Below are positions 23,275-24,875 of a stretch of DNA of 24,875 bases, piece by piece; position 1 is the stretch's first letter; each line of letters begins with the position of its first letter. The notes under the pieces are model-generated. The model was not told the DNA's origin and ran no database searches. It saw nothing but the letters and a program-made list of their open reading frames with translations. The DNA is from 1-14-2-50-31-20 sp964617555. GTDB lineage: Bacteria; Bacteroidota; Ignavibacteria; Ignavibacteriales; Melioribacteraceae. The stretch lies in contig CAZTYP010000030.1 of the NCBI GenBank assembly GCA_964617555.1, forward strand, positions 1-24,875, given 5' to 3'. The position numbers were made by a program, and so were the translations under genes.

Positions 23275-23853
23275 ATGTTACGTACAAAACTTCCTATTTA
23301 TTTGGCTTCCAAGTCTCCTCGCAGAAAAAAACTTCTCAAGCAAATCGGAATAGATTTTAAAGCTTTTTCAGTTAATGTAAAAGAAGAAATATTCAAAAAT
23401 GAATCTCCCGTAAAAACTGTTAAAAGGTTGGCTTATCAAAAATTAATTGCCGCCGAAAAAAGAAAAAACGATGGAATAATTATTACCGCCGATACAATTG
23501 TTGTGTGTAATAAAGAAATAATAGGTAAACCGAAGAGCAAAACAGATGCTCGAAAAATTTTGAATAAACTTAGTAATAGGAAACATTTTGTTTATACAGG
23601 CTTTGTTGTTAAAAATTTAATTACAAAAAAGATTGTTATTACTTACGAAAAAACCGAAGTTTTTTTCAGAGAATTAAATTCCAAAGAGATAAAAGAATAT
23701 ATTGCTACAGGAAGTCCGTTAGATAAAGCCGGTGCCTATGGTATTCAAGATGATTTTGGTGCTGTTTTTATTTCCAAAATAAACGGTTGTTACTATAATG
23801 TTGTTGGGTTACCACTTTCAAAATTATATTCTGCACTTAATGAGGTTATATGA
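23275..23853 (+). CDS. Maf-family nucleotide pyrophosphatase
   Basis: This 192-residue enzyme is a house-cleaning nucleoside triphosphate pyrophosphatase that releases NMP and pyrophosphate, limiting the incorporation of wrong or modified nucleotides. It has the Maf phosphate-binding motif SKSPRR (12-17) near the N-terminus, the metal-binding ADTIVV with Asp73, GKP in NKEIIGKPKSKTDA, and a C-terminal DKAGAYGIQDDFGAVFISKINGCYYNVVGLPLSKL stretch. The AGAYGIQ run suggests the dTTP/UTP-type (YhdE-like) subgroup rather than m7GTP, but that split is uncertain. It starts 7 bases after the Fn3-like gene and abuts the next gene with no gap. Confidence 0.92.
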   Translation: MLRTKLPIYLASKSPRRKKLLKQIGIDFKAFSVNVKEEIFKNESPVKTVKRLAYQKLIAAEKRKNDGIIITADTIVVCNKEIIGKPKSKTDARKILNKLSNRKHFVYTGFVVKNLITKKIVITYEKTEVFFRELNSKEIKEYIATGSPLDKAGAYGIQDDFGAVFISKINGCYYNVVGLPLSKLYSALNEVI

Positions 23854-24807
23854 TTGAAAGATAAAATAAAGAGAAATATTTTTATTACACTGCTCATTTC
23901 GGTTGTAATATATTTTCTGATGGTAATATACGGAGATTATAGTTCCGTCTTAACCGCATTCAAATTATTTAATTGGAAATTTATTCCACTCATTTTTCTT
24001 ATTATTTATGTAACCTTTCTTCTCAAATTTTTGAAATGGCAATATTATTTAAAATTAATAGGTGTAAATCTTAAGTTAAAAGATTCGTTTCATATTTTTA
24101 TGGCAAGTTTAACAATGAGTTTTACACCCGGCAAAATCGGTGATTTTATAAAATCCTATATGGTCAGAGAAATTGACGGAACAGCACCAAGTAAAACAAT
24201 CCCGATTATTTTTGCCGATAAAATAACGGAATTTGCCGCACTGATTGTTTCTGTTATGATTGGAGTTGATATGCTGCATAAGGGGATAATAATGTTAAGT
24301 CTGTCTGTTTTAATGTTGGTTTTGTTGCTTTACCTTGTGTTAAATAATAATTTTATTGATTGGTTTTTTTTGAGATTAAAACGGATTAAATTGTTTGCAA
24401 AATATATTGCTCCTTTTAATCAATCGTTGCTTAACTCACAAATTGCATTAAAACCGAAACCGTTTTTTTTAATGTTTCTTCTTAGTTTATTAATATGGAT
24501 TATTGAAGCAGCAGCGTTTTTCATTATCATTTACGGATTTCAAATTAATATCGGGGTTTCGGGAACATTTTTTACTTACTTCTTTTCAATATTTGTCGGT
24601 TCCGTTTCTTTTTTCCCTGCAGGATTAGGTATTACCGACGGCTCTATTGCAATATTACTTACTAATTACGGAATTCACGAAAGCATTTCCATAAGCGTTG
24701 CTTTAATAATACGAGTGGCAACGCTTTGGTTTGCAATGTTGGTCGGCTCAATAAGTATGCTTATTGTGGTTCGCAGAAATAAAAATTTAATCAATAATAT
24801 TTTTTAG
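23854..24807 (+). CDS. Multi-pass membrane protein, lysylphosphatidylglycerol synthase TM/flippase-like family
   Basis: This 317-residue integral membrane protein has about seven or eight hydrophobic segments, including IFITLLISVVIYFLMVIYG, FIPLIFLIIYVTFLLKF, IMLSLSVLMLVLLLYLVL and FFLMFLLSLLIWIIEAAAFFIIIYG. The conserved MSFTPGKIGDFIKSYMVRE and FFPAGLGITDGSIAILL motifs are typical of the family (UPF0104/AglD-like, membrane domain of MprF), which includes flippases and lipid-modifying proteins. There is no soluble synthase domain, so it is not a full MprF. The start codon is TTG immediately after the Maf stop; an ATG at 23850 is out of frame. The partner lipid is unknown. Confidence 0.8.
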   Translation: MKDKIKRNIFITLLISVVIYFLMVIYGDYSSVLTAFKLFNWKFIPLIFLIIYVTFLLKFLKWQYYLKLIGVNLKLKDSFHIFMASLTMSFTPGKIGDFIKSYMVREIDGTAPSKTIPIIFADKITEFAALIVSVMIGVDMLHKGIIMLSLSVLMLVLLLYLVLNNNFIDWFFLRLKRIKLFAKYIAPFNQSLLNSQIALKPKPFFLMFLLSLLIWIIEAAAFFIIIYGFQINIGVSGTFFTYFFSIFVGSVSFFPAGLGITDGSIAILLTNYGIHESISISVALIIRVATLWFAMLVGSISMLIVVRRNKNLINNIF

Positions 24808-24817
24808 TTTAAAAAAT
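24799..24817 (+). repeat. A/T-only inverted repeat at the end of the last gene
   Basis: ATTTTTTA (24799-24806) and TAAAAAAT (24810-24817) form an eight-pair stem with loop GTT that overlaps the TAG stop. A stem made only of A-U pairs is a weak terminator at best; it may be incidental in such AT-rich DNA. Nothing else is seen in the remaining bases to the window end. Confidence 0.25.
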
Positions 24818-24875
24818 CTTTAAAACAAATTAAAAATAATTAGCAAAAAAATGATATTTTGTTTGTAATTATATA

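Noticed and set aside
1..24875. Search for tRNAs, CRISPR arrays, insertion sequences, prophage genes and attachment sites
   Set aside because: No spaced direct repeats, transposase or integrase genes, or cloverleaf-like stretches were noticed; the intergenic gaps are mostly too short.

Overview
This AT-rich window is densely packed with genes, almost all on the + strand. It looks like a chromosomal segment of an FCB-group bacterium, most likely Ignavibacteriota/Chlorobiota or a close relative of Bacteroidota. The evidence is an atpD-atpC pair detached from the rest of the ATP synthase genes, an scpA-scpB-rluB run, small secreted proteins with Fn3-like domains written in the Bacteroidota style, and a Wzi-like outer membrane barrel. 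Several genes have clear Shine-Dalgarno sequences (AAGGAG or AGGAG) and there are sigma70-like promoters. Both are atypical for core Bacteroidota and favour a deeper branch. The taxonomic placement is inference.

Region 1 (1-5507) is a compact catabolic operon: a DeoR-family regulator, a Gfo/Idh/MocA oxidoreductase, a class III PLP aminotransferase, a PfkB kinase of the KDG-kinase type and a KDPG-type aldolase. The kinase and aldolase form the lower half of an Entner-Doudoroff-like route (2-keto-3-deoxy sugar acid to its phosphate, then to pyruvate plus a triose phosphate). The oxidoreductase and aminotransferase suggest a nitrogen-bearing or unusual sugar or cyclitol as entry substrate. No dehydratase or transporter is visible. 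A near-perfect palindrome fills the spacer of a sigma70-like promoter upstream of the regulator. The operon ends in a perfect 24-nt palindrome shared with a convergent gene.

Region 2 (5513-6970) holds two minus-strand genes, a small secreted protein and a SlyD-like FKBP prolyl isomerase with a His-rich tail, followed by a 404-nt gap. Region 3 (6971-11565) is a housekeeping run: trpS, scpA, scpB, rluB and lysS, with overlapping scpA/scpB/rluB ends and a terminator after lysS. The TrpRS carries a four-cysteine pattern very like that of the [4Fe-4S] TrpRS of Thermotoga.

Region 4 (11617-16623) is an envelope group: a DUF2279-like exported protein, a family 2 glycosyltransferase, a Wzi-like barrel and a C-terminal processing protease (S41). 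Region 5 (16762-18682) is atpD-atpC, with a long hairpin between the two genes and a terminator after them. Region 6 (18792-24807) contains guaB, a GT4-like glycosyltransferase, purD, a small secreted Fn3-like protein, a Maf nucleotide pyrophosphatase and a multi-pass membrane protein of the lysylphosphatidylglycerol-synthase/flippase-like family. I saw no tRNA, rRNA, CRISPR array, insertion sequence or prophage gene.
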